Below are positions 33,555-42,050 of a DNA stretch of 64,000 bases, piece by piece. A program made the position numbers and the translations under genes. The stretch covers positions 434,001 to 498,000 of the forward strand of contig NZ_FNUJ01000001.1 in NCBI RefSeq assembly GCF_900107925.1, written 5' to 3'. Under the pieces are notes generated by a model. The model was not told the DNA's origin. It saw nothing but the letters and a program-made list of their open reading frames with translations, and made no database searches. Every line of letters begins with the position of its first letter. The stretch's first letter is position 1. Source of the DNA: Amycolatopsis pretoriensis. Lineage in GTDB: Bacteria; Actinomycetota; Actinomycetes; Mycobacteriales; Pseudonocardiaceae.

Positions 33555-33656
33555 CCCATCGTGCTCATCGCGGATCGATCGGCGAGGACGCCGAGTTCGA
33601 CCTCGATGCCGGCCGAGAACGGTAAGACCGGGCACGCTCGCCGACACCAATGCACC

Positions 33657-35228
33657 ATGAGCTCACTGACCACGCCGACGAGGGGCACCGGCGCGCTGGA
33701 ACGACGTCTCGGGGAGACCGCGGACAACGCGGATCGGTGGTACAAGCTCGCCAAGGGGCTGCGACACCAGTTGAACAAGGTGTTCCCGACCCACTGGTCC
33801 TTCCTGATCGGTGAGGTGGCGCTGTACAGCTTCATCCTCGTGATCGCGACCGGCGTCTACCTGACGCTCTTCTTCGACCCGTCGATGCAGGAGGTCACCT
33901 ACCACGGCAGCTTCACGAACCTGCAGGGCCTCGAGATGTCCCAGGCGTTCCGCACGACGCTGGACATCTCCTTCGACGTCCGCGGTGGGCTCTTCGTCCG
34001 CCAGCTGCACCACTGGGGTGCGCTGATCTTCATCGCCGCCACTCTTCTGCACACCTTCCGGATCTTCTTCACCGGCGCCTTCCGGCGCCCGCGGGAGGCC
34101 AACTGGGTCGTCGGGGTCCTCCTGCTCCTGATCAGCATGTTCGAGGGCTTCTTCGGCTACTCGCTCCCGGACGACCTGCTGTCCGGCACCGGGATCCGCG
34201 CGACCCTCTCGGGCATCGTGCTTTCGGTACCCGTCATCGGCACCTGGATCCACTGGGCGCTCTTCGGTGGGGAGTTCCCCGGCGACCGGATCATCCCGCG
34301 GCTGTACACGCTGCACATCCTCGTGCTGCCCGGCATCCTCCTCGCCCTGACCGGCGTGCACCTGGCACTGGTGTGGTTCCAGAAGCACACGCAGTTCCCG
34401 GGCGTGCGGGCGAAGGAAACCAACGTCGTCGGCATCCGGATCGTGCCCGAGTTCGCCCTCCACGGCGGCGCGCTCGCCGTGATGGTCACGGGCGTGATCG
34501 CGCTCATGGCGGGTCTGTTCCAGATCAACCCGGTGTGGAACTTCGGTCCGTACAACCCCGCGCAGGTGTCGGCGGGCTCGCAGCCGGACTGGTACATGGC
34601 CTGGGCCGACGGCCTGCTCCGGATCTGGCCCGCTTGGGAGGTGTACCTGGGGAACCACACGATCCCGGCGGTGTTCTTCCCCGGCGCGGTCGGCATGCCG
34701 CTGCTCTTCGGCATCTTGACCCTCTATCCGTGGATCGAGCGGAAGCTCGCGAAGGACACCGGCCATCGCAATCTGCTCCAGCGGCCCCGGGACGCTCCGG
34801 TCCGCACGGCGCTGGGCATGATGGCGCTCGGGTTCCTCCTGGTCATCGAGCTGTCGGGTTTCAACGACGTCATCGCCGACCAGTTCCACATCTCGTTGAA
34901 CGCCACCACGTGGGCCGGCCGCATCGGCGTGCTCCTCGTGCCGCCGATCGCTTACCACCTGACCTACCGGATCTGCCTGGGTCTGCAGCGGGCCGACCGC
35001 GAGGTGCTGGAGCACGGCGTCGAGACGGGCATCATCCGGCGCCTGCCGCACGGTGCGTTCACCGAGATCCACCAGCCGCTGGCCGGCACCCCGCTCGACT
35101 ACCAAGGCGCACCGGTGCCGAAGAAGATGAACAAGCTCGGATCCGCCGGCCGGGCCGTGCCCGGTTCACTGTGGACACCGGACCCACCGGAGGAGACCGC
35201 GGCGCTGGAACGGGAACAGACCAAGTGA
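33657..35228 (+). CDS. qcrB: Orphan cytochrome b (QcrB-type)
   Basis: 523 residues, ATG 33657. Eight to nine membrane helices. Heme ligands: His pair 14 apart in [19 protein letters not shown] and a second pair in [17 protein letters not shown]. Qo loop PDWY in [11 protein letters not shown], the actinobacterial form of PEWY. It is the cytochrome b of a bc1 complex, but no Rieske (QcrA) or cytochrome c (QcrC) gene is adjacent. It may be a paralogue partnering with the main complex, or with another electron carrier in this oxidoreductase-rich region. About 100 bases separate it from the upstream operon. Confidence 0.88.
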   Translation: MSSLTTPTRGTGALERRLGETADNADRWYKLAKGLRHQLNKVFPTHWSFLIGEVALYSFILVIATGVYLTLFFDPSMQEVTYHGSFTNLQGLEMSQAFRTTLDISFDVRGGLFVRQLHHWGALIFIAATLLHTFRIFFTGAFRRPREANWVVGVLLLLISMFEGFFGYSLPDDLLSGTGIRATLSGIVLSVPVIGTWIHWALFGGEFPGDRIIPRLYTLHILVLPGILLALTGVHLALVWFQKHTQFPGVRAKETNVVGIRIVPEFALHGGALAVMVTGVIALMAGLFQINPVWNFGPYNPAQVSAGSQPDWYMAWADGLLRIWPAWEVYLGNHTIPAVFFPGAVGMPLLFGILTLYPWIERKLAKDTGHRNLLQRPRDAPVRTALGMMALGFLLVIELSGFNDVIADQFHISLNATTWAGRIGVLLVPPIAYHLTYRICLGLQRADREVLEHGVETGIIRRLPHGAFTEIHQPLAGTPLDYQGAPVPKKMNKLGSAGRAVPGSLWTPDPPEETAALEREQTK

Positions 35229-35305
35229 CCGACGACCTTCAGACATTGCGATCGGCTGGACCGCACTGCACGCCTCGAACGGCAGCCGGTCCGGAAAGGA
35301 GCCCC

Positions 35306-35635
35306 ATGCCCCGTTCACTGGAGTCACTCAGCCCCGCCGATGGCGAGCAAGTGGCCGCGAAGAATCTGGTCGCCGCGTTGACGGCCGGGCGGATCGTCTA
35401 CGAAGACGGCGCCGAACAAGTCTTCGACACCGAAGGCGTCACCACCTACGTCGAGCGCGGACACCCCACGCGTGGCGAGTGGTACGTCGACAGTCACGGC
35501 CGCTTCGCGTCGTTCTGGCCACCCAGCTACCGCGCTTCGTACGACTTGCGGTGGCTGGTCGAGGACGGCTCGATCGTCGGCCTGCGCTTCACCCACACCG
35601 AAGACGGTTCGGAGTTCTCCGGCCGCTACGCCTGA
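35306..35635 (+). CDS. Hypothetical protein
   Basis: 109 residues, ATG with GGAAAGGAG upstream. Contains GEWYVDSHGRFASFWPPSYRA and LRWLVEDGSIVGLRFTH, aromatic and acidic, cytoplasmic. No family recognised. It follows the cytochrome b gene by 77 bases and is probably co-transcribed. Confidence 0.65.
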   Translation: MPRSLESLSPADGEQVAAKNLVAALTAGRIVYEDGAEQVFDTEGVTTYVERGHPTRGEWYVDSHGRFASFWPPSYRASYDLRWLVEDGSIVGLRFTHTEDGSEFSGRYA

Positions 35636-35858
35636 GCGCGGCCACACGGAACCGACGGTGAGAAGTCCGGCCGGCACCAGGCAACCATGACGAACGCGGT
35701 GAACGGCAAAGCGGTGCTCCGCCTGCCCCGGTCGGCGGGGAAGGCGGACCGAGTCCTGGCGGCCGTGGTCACGGGGCAAGCCGTGCTCGTGCCGGCCGAC
35801 TTCTTGTTGCTGGGGCTGCTCGCCGGAAGGGTCGCGTCCGGCCCGATCTCCGGGCCGG
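35636..35858 (+). other. Short open fragment upstream of the NDH-2 remnant
   Basis: From an ATG at 35687 a short stretch (AGKADRVLAAVVTGQAVLVPADFLLLGLLAG) is hydrophobic and coding-like, then fades into the remnant that follows. I cannot assign it to a family. No ribosome site stands out. Confidence 0.25.
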
Positions 35859-36170
35859 ACCGACCTCGAGCCGATCCCTGGCGCGTGGGCCGCCGGGGAC
35901 GACGCCGGGATCGAGGACCTCACCGCGCCGGTCCCGGGCACTCGCACGGTGCCCAACGCCCAGCACGCCGTCCGCCAGGACAAGCTGCTCGCCCGCACCA
36001 TCGCCGCGAGCCTGCGCGGCCGAACGCCGAAGAACTACCGGCACCGCAGCCTCGGCGCGGTGGCGACGCTCGGCATCGTCCAGTACCGGCGGCTGGTGCT
36101 GAAGGGCCGCTCGCCTGGCTGCTCCACCGCGGTCACCACGTGCTGGCGGTCTGGCTGACCGCCGGGTGGT
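35859..36170 (+). pseudogene. NDH-2 (type II NADH dehydrogenase) remnant
   Basis: Reads TDLEPIPGAWAAGDD (second FAD motif), then VPNAQHAVRQDKLLARTIAASLRGR and PKNYRHRSLGAVATLG, and after a frameshift LAWLLHRGHHVLAVWLTAGW. These are the C-terminal third of a type II NADH dehydrogenase. N-terminus absent, internal deletion plus frameshift. It ends against the small zinc-type gene on the other strand. Confidence 0.75.
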
Positions 36171-36403
36171 CAGCAGAGTTCGCCGCCACCGAATTCGCGG
36201 ATCGCGCGGACCAGGGCTTCGTGATCACCCGAACAGGCACTGCACGACTCGAGGTGCGCAGCCAACCCGGGGAAAAGCTCTGCTGGGTTCTTACCGGCGG
36301 CTGCCATCTCCGAGTAGGTGTGGAGCGCGTCGAGGGCGCGGTCACAACCGATGTCCCTCGGATCGGTCCGGAGGAACTCGTTCAGTGCGTCCCAGTCGCT
36401 CAT
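36170..36403 (-). CDS. Small zinc-finger (ZAS-like) protein
   Basis: 77 residues, ATG 36403. It has a Cys near residue 20 (GCDRALDALHTY) and the motif HLESCSAC (HxxxCxxC), the arrangement found in zinc anti-sigma proteins such as RsrA. It is shorter than RsrA (about 105 residues) and no sigma gene is adjacent. The nearest sigma gene is at 26208. It could be a redox-sensitive anti-sigma factor or an unrelated zinc protein. Confidence 0.6.
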   Translation of the reverse strand: MSDWDALNEFLRTDPRDIGCDRALDALHTYSEMAAAGKNPAELFPGLAAHLESCSACSGDHEALVRAIREFGGGELC

Positions 36404-36606
36404 GCCCTACCTCGGGAGTTTCGACCGCGGTCCTGGACGTTAGCAGCCGATCTTCGGTGGTTCTTACCCACACCAGATCGCCCGCCAGGCGGTGGAGCTC
36501 TTCGGCGGGCCGCGACCGGCGGCGCCTTCGTGCCTGGTGGAGAACGAGTTCACGATCGTTCTCGTTTCGTCAGCAGACGCGAATCGCCCTCGCGCTGACC
36601 TAGTGA

Positions 36607-36622
36607 TGGACTGGATGGTCCA
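36607..36622 (+). promoter_or_regulatory. Shared operator, site 4
   Basis: TGGACTGGATGGTCCA, 41 bases upstream of the uracil-DNA-glycosylase-family GTG. A TAGAGT -10-like hexamer (36625-36630) follows it directly. Confidence 0.7.
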
Positions 36623-36663
36623 GCTAGAGTATCGTTCCGAACATCCCGACGACGAAACCCGGA

Positions 36664-37260
36664 GTGCAGTTGGCAGACGTTTTGCGCGCGGTCGTGGACG
36701 AGCTGACGGCGGACCCCTCCAACGCGTGGGCACGTGACCTCGGCTACCGTCCGGTGTGGGCCGGGTCGTCCTCGGCGCGCATCGTGATCATCGGGCAGGC
36801 GCCGGGATGGCGCGCTCAGGAGAGCGGGATCCCGTGGGACGACGCCAGCGGCGTGCGGTTGCGCTCGTGGCTCGGTGTCCGCGACGACGAGTTCTACGAT
36901 CCCGAACTGGTCGCCGTCGTACCGATGGACTTCTACTTCCCGGGCAAGGGCAAGACGGGCGACCTGCCGCCGCGCCGGGACTTCGCGCCGCGGTGGCATC
37001 CGCGGATCTTGGCCGGGATGCCCGACGTGGAACTCCGGGTGCTCATCGGCGCCTACGCCCAGCGGTTCTACCTCGCGGGCCGGGCCAAGGCGAACCTCAC
37101 CGAGACCGTGCGAGCCTACGGCGAGTACCTGCCCGGGGAGTTCCCGCTGGTGCACCCGTCGCCGCTGAACTACCGCTGGCACGCCCGGAACACGTGGTTC
37201 GAGGCCGAGGTCGTTCCCGAACTGGCGCGCCGGGTGTCGATCGTCCTGGGACGTGGGTGA
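36664..37260 (+). CDS. Uracil-DNA glycosylase family protein
   Basis: 198 residues, GTG start. Motif 1 GQAPGWRAQESGIPWDD and motif 3 HPSPLNYRW (with the conserved His-Pro-Ser) are visible, plus FYDPELVAVVPMDFYFPG. This matches the short UDG-superfamily branch (family 4/5-like and YqiB-like proteins). Whether it removes uracil or another lesion is open. Controlled by operator site 4. Confidence 0.85.
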   Translation: MQLADVLRAVVDELTADPSNAWARDLGYRPVWAGSSSARIVIIGQAPGWRAQESGIPWDDASGVRLRSWLGVRDDEFYDPELVAVVPMDFYFPGKGKTGDLPPRRDFAPRWHPRILAGMPDVELRVLIGAYAQRFYLAGRAKANLTETVRAYGEYLPGEFPLVHPSPLNYRWHARNTWFEAEVVPELARRVSIVLGRG

Positions 37261-37362
37261 ACGCGCTCTCCTCGACCGGGAAGTGGTCTGCATGGTCCGT
37301 CTACGGCGGCGACCGAATCGACCTCCGGTCCGGACGCGCATCGCCGGGCCGCCGTGGTGCGA

Positions 37363-37368
37363 TAGCCT
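37363..37368 (+). promoter_or_regulatory. -10 box of leaderless TetR gene
   Basis: TAGCCT with its last base seven bases before the GTG at 37375. This spacing places transcription start at the start codon. Confidence 0.4.
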
Positions 37369-37374
37369 GGTGCC

Positions 37375-38001
37375 GTGGTGGAACCGGAAAGCACTGTGAA
37401 GCCTGTCCGGCGCACGGCGCGTGGTGAGGCGACCCGGGTGCGGATTCTGCTGGCCGCGGTCGACTTGATGACGGTGAAAGGCGTCGCCGCCACGACGCTC
37501 GACGACGTCCGTGCGGCGAGCAGCACCAGCAAGTCGCAGCTCTACCACCACTACCCCGACAAGGACGCTCTGGTCCAGGACGTGGTCGAGTACCAGGCCG
37601 AGCAGGTGCTGTCCGGTCAGGGGGAACAGCTGCGCCGGCTCAACTCGATCCGGGGACTCGAGCGCTGGCGGGACGCGATCATCCAGCGGAACGCGCTGCG
37701 CAACGGTGCTCACGGTTGCCGGCTCGGCTCCCTGGCGAGTGAGCTCGCCGACCAGAACGAGCGGGCGCGGTCGGCTCTCGCGGGTCACTTCGAGACCTGG
37801 CGTGACCTGATCGCCGACGGTCTGCGGCGGATGCGTGACTCGGGCAAGCTGCGGCCCGACGCCGATCCCGAACGGCTCGCCATCGGCCTGATGGGTGCCC
37901 TCCAGGGTGGGTACCTGCTGGCGCAGACCGAGCACGACGTCACGCCGATGCGCATCGCGCTCGACATGGCCATCGACCACATCCGCGGCTACCAGCCCTG
38001 A
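37375..38001 (+). CDS. TetR-family regulator (YxaF/LmrA-like C-terminus)
   Basis: 208 residues, GTG 37375. N-terminal HTH: RVRILLAAVDLMTVKGVAATTLDDVRAASSTSKSQLYHHYPDKDALV. The C-terminal ligand domain has GCRLGSLASEL and LAIGLMGALQGGYLLAQ. It is a paralogue of the TetR at 41231 (matching LAxGLxxALQGGxLLA). One of the two is the probable binder of the shared operators. This gene itself has no shared operator in front. Confidence 0.9.
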   Translation: MVEPESTVKPVRRTARGEATRVRILLAAVDLMTVKGVAATTLDDVRAASSTSKSQLYHHYPDKDALVQDVVEYQAEQVLSGQGEQLRRLNSIRGLERWRDAIIQRNALRNGAHGCRLGSLASELADQNERARSALAGHFETWRDLIADGLRRMRDSGKLRPDADPERLAIGLMGALQGGYLLAQTEHDVTPMRIALDMAIDHIRGYQP

Positions 38002-38024
38002 GGCGACCCGGCAGACCGCGGTGG

Positions 38025-38612
38025 CTACGCCGGATCGTGGGCAGCGGGGGAGCGCACGACGGTGAGCGTCGCGGGTCCGACGCGCAGCAGCCCGTCGTCG
38101 AGAGGGGCGCACCGCACGCCGCCGCGTCCGCGCAACCCGCGGAACGCGCCGGGCGCCAGGACCACGTCCATCCACGCGCACGGGTGGGCGGGGCGATAGG
38201 CCTGGAACCGGACTTCGCCCGCCCCGGAGTCGAGGCCGAAGACGGCCCCCGTCCCGCCCCGCGGCGCAGCCAGCTCGTCGACGGGAAACCCCCGCAGGAC
38301 GACGTTGCGTCGTGGCAGGTGGGGGCGTGGCGCCGCGGCGAGACCGAGGTTCTCGGCGAGGAGGTCGAGCGACTCGGCGGCGAAGACGGTGACGGCGGCC
38401 CGGCGGTGGGCGGGCTGGTTGAAGTACCGGTCGCCGACGAGCCCGAGGCTCGCGCGCACGGCGACTTCCTCGCGCTCGACGGGTTCCGGATCGGGCCGCG
38501 GTCCGTCCGCGGGCCGGCCTTCGAAGGCGTGCACAGGGGAGGTCAGGAGCGCGACGATCTCCACCTCGGTGGTCGTGACGAGCCGATCGTTCGCCCGGGG
38601 GTGGTCCGGCAT
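38025..38612 (-). CDS. MOSC domain protein
   Basis: 195 residues. MOSC core: LGLVGDRYFN, AVTVFAAESLDLL, RRNVVLRGFPVDEL, then the conserved Cys in HPCAWMD and GLRGRGGV. MOSC proteins bind molybdenum cofactor or carry sulfur on the Cys and work with molybdoenzymes. A molybdo-oxidoreductase gene lies 1.3 kb away. Convergent with the TetR at 37375. Confidence 0.88.
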   Translation of the reverse strand: MPDHPRANDRLVTTTEVEIVALLTSPVHAFEGRPADGPRPDPEPVEREEVAVRASLGLVGDRYFNQPAHRRAAVTVFAAESLDLLAENLGLAAAPRPHLPRRNVVLRGFPVDELAAPRGGTGAVFGLDSGAGEVRFQAYRPAHPCAWMDVVLAPGAFRGLRGRGGVRCAPLDDGLLRVGPATLTVVRSPAAHDPA

Positions 38613-38722
38613 GGGCTCTCCTCGCTCCCGCTGCTTACGCCGGAGGGATCATCCCGGCCCGGCTGGGGAGCGTCCAGCCGGGCCGTGGCAGGTGACCAGT
38701 GTGCGCGGCCACGACACCGGGC

Positions 38723-39190
38723 CTACCGGTCGTCGGTGTCGCTCGTGAACAGGGTGCGGTAGTCGCCGTAGCCCGCGTTCTCCAGGTCGTCGAGGTGGAT
38801 GAACCGCAACGACGCGGAGTTGATGCAGTAGCGCTGACCGCCCTTGTCGAGCGGGCCGTCGTCGAAGACGTGTCCGAGGTGGCTGTCCCCGTGCGGCGAG
38901 CGGACCTCCGCCCGGATCATCCCGTGGCTGAAGTCCTCGCGCTTGACGACGTTCGCCTTGGCGATCGGCTTGGTGAAGCTCGGCCAGCCGGAACGGCTGT
39001 CGTACTTGTCGACCGAAGCGAACAGCGGCTCGCCGGACACGACGTCAACGTAGATGCCCGGCTCGTGGTTGTCCCAGTACGCGTTCGCGAAGGGACGCTC
39101 TGTGCCGTCCTGCTGGGTCACGCGGTACTGCTCCGGATCCAGTCGCGACACGGCTTCCGGGCTCTTGTGGTAGTTGGTCTGCTGAGGCAC
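38723..39190 (-). CDS. msrB: Methionine-R-sulfoxide reductase B
   Basis: 155 residues from GTG 39190 (GGGAGAGCT upstream). Signatures: [53 protein letters not shown], and the catalytic Cys in [11 protein letters not shown]. The two CxxC zinc pairs of many MsrBs are absent, so it is the zinc-free form. Repairs methionine-R-sulfoxide in proteins using thioredoxin. Divergent from the operon starting at 39417 across operator site 5. Confidence 0.92.
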   Translation of the reverse strand: MPQQTNYHKSPEAVSRLDPEQYRVTQQDGTERPFANAYWDNHEPGIYVDVVSGEPLFASVDKYDSRSGWPSFTKPIAKANVVKREDFSHGMIRAEVRSPHGDSHLGHVFDDGPLDKGGQRYCINSASLRFIHLDDLENAGYGDYRTLFTSDTDDR

Positions 39191-39353
39191 AGCTCTCCCT
39201 TCCCCGCCTTGCGGCGTGAAGCTGGGGGACCAGGTGAAACGCACCTGGACGTGCAGATGTAGAGACAAGCCGCGAACCAGCTCTATTCCTCCGGCCGGTG
39301 GGGACGTTCTTCTTTCGTAAGAACAGCGGCGCGTTCTCTGACCGCCTCCGAGG

Positions 39354-39369
39354 TGGACTAAATGGTCCA
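39354..39369. promoter_or_regulatory. Shared operator, site 5
   Basis: TGGACTAAATGGTCCA, between msrB and the DUF5709 gene. On the plus strand its first six bases serve as a -35 (TGGACT) with a 17-bp spacer to TAGGGT (39377-39382), so the operator covers the promoter of the 39417 operon. Confidence 0.72.
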
Positions 39370-39416
39370 GACTGGCTAGGGTCGCGGGAACAACGAGGCA
39401 GATCGGACAGGAACCC

Positions 39417-39851
39417 ATGAGTGACGACTCCGACGAGTTCGACGGCGGTTTCGACCTGGACAACGGTGTGCTGGATCCCGAGGACAGCCTCGTGGACCGC
39501 GGAGTACCGGATGTGCTGGACGAGGGTTACACGCCGCCGGACCACCCCATCGCGGTTTTCGACTGGGGTACGACGGCACGGGAGGCCGCTGGTCACGAGG
39601 AGCTCGGCAAACGCCTCGCTCGAGAGCTGCCGGACGTCTTCCCCGTCGCGGACCGGGGCGATGGGCTCGGTGACGCGTCCGATACGGACGGCGAGCCGTA
39701 CGACGACCAGGTCGGTGTGGTGCGGGCAGGAAGGCTGATCGAGGACCCCGACGCCGACGAGGTGTATCCCTACCTCTTCGCTTCCGATGTGGGCGTGGAC
39801 GGCGCCGCTGCGTCAGCCGAAGAAGCAGCGATCCACATCGTGACGGAATGA
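39417..39851 (+). CDS. DUF5709 family protein
   Basis: 144 residues, very acidic. Core: [24 protein letters not shown], then [17 protein letters not shown] and [12 protein letters not shown], matching the DUF5709 family of actinobacteria (role unknown). First gene of the operon with the molybdo-oxidoreductase and flavin reductase, under operator site 5. Confidence 0.85.
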   Translation: MSDDSDEFDGGFDLDNGVLDPEDSLVDRGVPDVLDEGYTPPDHPIAVFDWGTTAREAAGHEELGKRLARELPDVFPVADRGDGLGDASDTDGEPYDDQVGVVRAGRLIEDPDADEVYPYLFASDVGVDGAAASAEEAAIHIVTE

Positions 39852-39891
39852 CCGTCGACGCGACCCGCACGATCCAGAAGGGCAGGCACGT

Positions 39892-40500
39892 ATGGTGATC
39901 ACCAGGGGCTTCGTCGGGCGCGGGCGCGCCGGCCGAGATCCACGGCTTCCACCCGGGCAACACGACGCGGGCGGCGATTGGCCGGTACTGCACGCGGAAG
40001 CGACGCCGTCGATCGACACCGCGGACTGGACCTTCGCCATCGACGGCCTCGTCGACACACCTGCCAAGTGGACCTGGGACGAGATCCACGCGCTTCCGGG
40101 CGACCGGTACGAAGGCGCGATCCACTGTGTGACGACGTGGTCCAAGTTCGGTATGACGTTCGACGGTGTCTCGATCGACACCTTGCTCGAGATCACCGGT
40201 CTGCGGGACGATGCGGCCTACGTCCTGGCGCGGTCGCACACCGGCTACACGACCAACCTGCCGATCGAGGACGTGGTCGACGGCCGGGCCTGGGTGGTGT
40301 GGGACGTCGACGGCGCACCGCTGGACGACATCCACGGCGGCCCGGCCCGGCTGCTGGTGCCGCACCTGTACTTCTGGAAGAGCGCGAAATGGGTGTCGGG
40401 GCTGACGTTCATGGCCGAGGACGAACCGGGTTTCTGGGAGCGGAACGGCTACCACGACCACGGCGACCCGTGGCTCGAGCAGCGTTACCAGGGCGACTGA
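39892..40500 (+). CDS. Sulfite-oxidase-fold molybdo-oxidoreductase (MsrP-like)
   Basis: 202 residues. It has ADWTFAIDGLVDTPAKWTWDEIHALP, the molybdenum Cys ligand in GAIHCVTTWSKFGMTFDGV, then PHLYFWKSAKWVSGLTF. This is the single-domain sulfite-oxidase fold without a Tat signal, so cytoplasmic. The related MsrP reduces methionine sulfoxide. The next gene, a flavin reductase, overlaps its stop (TGATG) and is the likely electron donor. Confidence 0.9.
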   Translation: MVITRGFVGRGRAGRDPRLPPGQHDAGGDWPVLHAEATPSIDTADWTFAIDGLVDTPAKWTWDEIHALPGDRYEGAIHCVTTWSKFGMTFDGVSIDTLLEITGLRDDAAYVLARSHTGYTTNLPIEDVVDGRAWVVWDVDGAPLDDIHGGPARLLVPHLYFWKSAKWVSGLTFMAEDEPGFWERNGYHDHGDPWLEQRYQGD

Positions 40501-41198
40501 TGGCCACCGCTTCGACCTGGCAGACCGGTGTCGTGACCGCGATCGGCGCGGAGACACCGCACGCGAAGACGTTTCGGTTGCGGCTCGCCGAACCCCGGAC
40601 GCACCGCGCCGGCCAGTTCTACGTCGTCCGGCTGACCGCCCCGGACGGCTACCACGCCCAGCGCGACTACTCGGTGGCCAATGCCCCCGGCGGAGACGAC
40701 ATCGAGCTCACGGTCGAGAAGCTGCCGGACGGCGAAGTGTCGGCGTTTCTGCACAACGACGTCGAAGTCGGTGACGTCCTGCAGGTCCGCGGTCCGATCG
40801 GCAGGTTCTTCTCCTGGGACGGTGCCACACCGATCGTGGGCGTCGCCGGGGGCTCCGGGGTCGTCCCGCTCATGTCCATGCTGCGCCTGGCCCGACGTGC
40901 CGACCGCGCCGATCTGATGCGGCTGATCGTGTCCGTTCGATCGCCCGAAGAGCTTTACTACGCAGACGAAATCGCCGGCCCGGAGACCACTGTCGTCTAC
41001 ACCCGCCGAGCCTTGGAGCGCAGTTCCCGGCCGGTGGGCCGTCTCACGGTCGAGGACCTCGCGCCTCTTGTCGAAGGCGATCGCGAGGTGTACGTCTGCG
41101 GTTCGCAGGGATTCTGCGACACGGCGACCAGCCTTCTCCTCGGCGCCGGAGTCGAGACGAAGCGAATCCGGGTGAGCCGGTTCGGACCGACTGCCTGA
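40500..41198 (+). CDS. FNR-type flavin oxidoreductase
   Basis: 232 residues, ATG overlapping the upstream stop. FAD motif RDYSVANAP, NAD(P) motif VGVAGGSGVVPLMSML and C-terminal VYVCGSQGFCDTATSLL. It lacks an iron-sulfur domain, so electrons would pass from NAD(P)H through FAD directly to a partner. The coupled molybdo-oxidoreductase is that partner by context. Confidence 0.9.
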   Translation: MATASTWQTGVVTAIGAETPHAKTFRLRLAEPRTHRAGQFYVVRLTAPDGYHAQRDYSVANAPGGDDIELTVEKLPDGEVSAFLHNDVEVGDVLQVRGPIGRFFSWDGATPIVGVAGGSGVVPLMSMLRLARRADRADLMRLIVSVRSPEELYYADEIAGPETTVVYTRRALERSSRPVGRLTVEDLAPLVEGDREVYVCGSQGFCDTATSLLLGAGVETKRIRVSRFGPTA

Positions 41199-41230
41199 GC
41201 CGGCTGTTGCCGGCGGCCCCACGGCACTCG

Positions 41231-41848
41231 TCAGGTGGCGTGGGCTCGAACTTGATCGAACGCCATCTCGAGCGTTACGCGCAGTTGGTCGGCGTCTCGG
41301 GTCAGGTGCGCCAGCAGATGACCTCCTTGCAGGGCGGCGATCAGGCCGACGGCGAGTTCCTCGGGAGGTACGCCGCGGTCGAGCTCGCCGGCGGTCTGGA
41401 GGCGGGACAGGGCTGAGGCCAGCGAAGTCCTCCAGTGGGCAAAAGCCGTTGCGAGCGCGCGTTGGCCTCGGTCGTGCCGGTCGGCGAGGTGGTGGATCAG
41501 CGAACCGAGCGCACTACTGCTTTTCCGCGCGCGTGGGTCGAGGAGCCGCGACAGCCAGTGTTGCAGGTCTTCAAGGTTCTGAACGGCGTCCAGGCGGGGA
41601 AGCTGAGCTCGTAAGACGGCGTCGAGCTGGGTTGACACGATCACCTCCACGATCACGTCGGGGTCTGGGAACAACTGCTCGAATTCGGCTCGGCTCACCC
41701 GGGCGGCAGCTTGGATGCGCGCGGGGGTGAGCGAGCCGACGCCGTTCTGCGCCAGGAGCGCGGTCGCCGAGGCCACAACGCGTGCACGAGAATCCGGCTC
41801 TGATATGTCGAGATCGGGGCAGCGTCCGTCGTACCAGTCGGCCGTCAT
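41231..41848 (-). CDS. TetR-family regulator, candidate master repressor
   Basis: 205 residues from the ATG 41848. N-terminal HTH: SRARVVASATALLAQNGVGSLTPARIQAAARVSRAEFEQLF, somewhat diverged. C-terminal ligand domain with LAVGLIAALQGGHLLAHL, shared with the TetR at 37375. Operator site 6 lies 56 bases upstream of its start, as expected for autoregulation. I infer that this protein (or its paralogue) binds the six shared operators. The signal could be an electrophile or quinone. Confidence 0.85.
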   Translation of the reverse strand: MTADWYDGRCPDLDISEPDSRARVVASATALLAQNGVGSLTPARIQAAARVSRAEFEQLFPDPDVIVEVIVSTQLDAVLRAQLPRLDAVQNLEDLQHWLSRLLDPRARKSSSALGSLIHHLADRHDRGQRALATAFAHWRTSLASALSRLQTAGELDRGVPPEELAVGLIAALQGGHLLAHLTRDADQLRVTLEMAFDQVRAHAT

Positions 41849-41903
41849 GGCGTGCACAGTAGTCGTGCCCGCCCTGGCCGGGTGCATCCGCCCCGGCAAA
41901 AAG

Positions 41904-41919
41904 TGGACTGTTTGGTCCT
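41904..41919 (-). promoter_or_regulatory. Shared operator, site 6
   Basis: TGGACTGTTTGGTCCT, 56 bases upstream of the TetR gene at 41231-41848. The arms match the other five sites. Confidence 0.65.
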
Positions 41920-42050
41920 TACTGCGTGCGCTGAACGAAGGGGCAGCGACAGTTCGGCCGGCCGCGCTCTTGGCTGGGCCACGAGCGCGGCCGCTCGAAT
42001 GAGTTCCCCACGTCACCGATGCGGCATCTCAAGGAGTCGCCGCTGCGTGA

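Noticed and set aside
37260..37374. A seventh shared operator before the TetR at 37375
   Set aside because: GGTCTGCATGGTCC is present but lacks the TGGACT arm, so it is not palindromic.
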